DNA of 6,117 nucleotides from Caldifarciminota bacterium. Lineage in GTDB: Bacteria; Hydrothermota; Tepidihabitantia; Tepidihabitantales; Tepidihabitantaceae. A program made the position numbers and the translations under genes. The stretch is from the NCBI GenBank assembly GCA_903908785.1, contig CAIVTL010000131.1, forward strand, positions 1 to 6,117. Reading direction: 5' to 3'. The notes beneath the pieces were generated by a model. The model saw nothing but the letters and a program-made list of their open reading frames with translations, did no database searches and was not told the DNA's origin. This document shows, one piece after another, positions 5,730-6,117 of this stretch; the stretch's first letter is position 1; each line of letters starts with the position of its first letter.

Positions 5730-6117
5730 AAAGACACTGTCTGCCGGTCTTCATTATTGTTTGCTGTGCCCTGCCCCGGCAGGGCTCAGCCATGCCCCCA
5801 CGCGACAACGTAAACGTCAGCCAGTCCGAGTACGCCGCGATGGCGCGGCTGGGCGTCAACGTCACGAAGACGCCGGTGCGCTCGACTGGTATGCGGGGCA
5901 TCGTGAACGGACCGGGTTCGGTGCGGCCGCTGGTCGTGGGCACCATGCGTTTCCCGGTATCGGCAATCAAGTTTCCCGACTTTGCGAATACAAACAGCAT
6001 CGCCCAGTTCGACTCGATGCTGTTCGGGACCTGGGCTTCGGGCTCGGCGCACGGCTACTACGAGCAGGTCTCCTACGGTCAGTTCCACATGACCGGCGCC
6101 ACGAGCGGCTGGTACAC
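5726..6117 (+). CDS. M6-family (immune inhibitor A-like) secreted metalloprotease, N-terminal part
   Basis: The first 130 codons are present and the gene continues past the right edge. With the TTG start, residues 1-22 form a signal peptide: KRH, the hydrophobic stretch PVFIIVCCAL, and cleavage after GSA22. The mature protein begins MPP, as many M6 proteins do. Residues 23-75 would be propeptide-like. From about 80 the sequence follows the start of the M6 catalytic domain: IKFPDF (81-86), QFDSMLF, then HGYYEQVSYGQFHMTG (109-124) and GWYT at the edge. The zinc motif HExxH expected of the family would lie outside the window, so activity cannot be judged. M6 enzymes are secreted zinc proteases that cleave extracellular proteins. 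Transcription probably comes from the promoter at 5578-5606. The family call is from remembered motifs. Confidence 0.85.
   Translation, partial: MKRHCLPVFIIVCCALPRQGSAMPPRDNVNVSQSEYAAMARLGVNVTKTPVRSTGMRGIVNGPGSVRPLVVGTMRFPVSAIKFPDFANTNSIAQFDSMLFGTWASGSAHGYYEQVSYGQFHMTGATSGWY

Noticed and set aside
5768..5785. Seven-base GC-rich hairpin (GCCCTGC/GCAGGGC, four-base loop)
   Set aside because: It falls inside the protease signal-peptide coding region, has no T-run after it, and is easily explained by GC-rich coding sequence.

Overview
The window looks like a piece of chromosome from a high-GC diderm (Gram-negative-type) bacterium. Every protein it encodes appears to be exported: one secreted beta-propeller, one periplasmic lipoprotein enzyme, two outer-membrane barrel-like proteins and one secreted protease. 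The repeat style of the propeller (KLYC...VIDCA units), the barrel proteins with a central helical segment, and a neighbouring M6-type protease remind me of uncultured FCB-related or WOR-3/Stahlbacteria-type genomes. That is an impression from gene content, not a demonstrated placement.

Layout. Positions 2000 down to 1 (minus strand) are one uninterrupted open frame of 666 codons. It runs off the left edge and encodes a signal peptide followed by about 14 YVTN-like blade units. A 343-base divergent spacer (2001-2343) holds a perfect-consensus TTGACA/TATAAT promoter reading left into the propeller gene and a weaker promoter reading right into msrB. A plus-strand msrB follows (2344-2958), with a lipoprotein signal, so it is a membrane-anchored methionine-R-sulfoxide reductase. 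After 60 bases comes a two-gene operon (3019-4266 and 4271-5551). It encodes paralogous, probably outer-membrane, proteins that share a helical segment inside a beta-rich body. A 174-base spacer then carries another promoter and a possible 38-codon leader ORF before the start of an M6-family metalloprotease (5726 to the right edge, truncated).

How the parts may fit together. MsrB would repair oxidised methionines in exported proteins. The propeller and the protease are secreted or surface proteins of unknown targets. The barrel pair probably works together in the outer membrane, judging by the 4-base gap and common ancestry. The sequence does not show that all five belong to one pathway.

Regulation is unusually readable. 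Four TTGAC(A/T) promoters can be seen. Two of them (2985-3012 and 5578-5606) place a start codon 6-7 bases after the -10 hexamer, which suggests leaderless transcripts. I saw no RNA genes, CRISPR arrays, insertion sequences or convincing rho-independent terminators.
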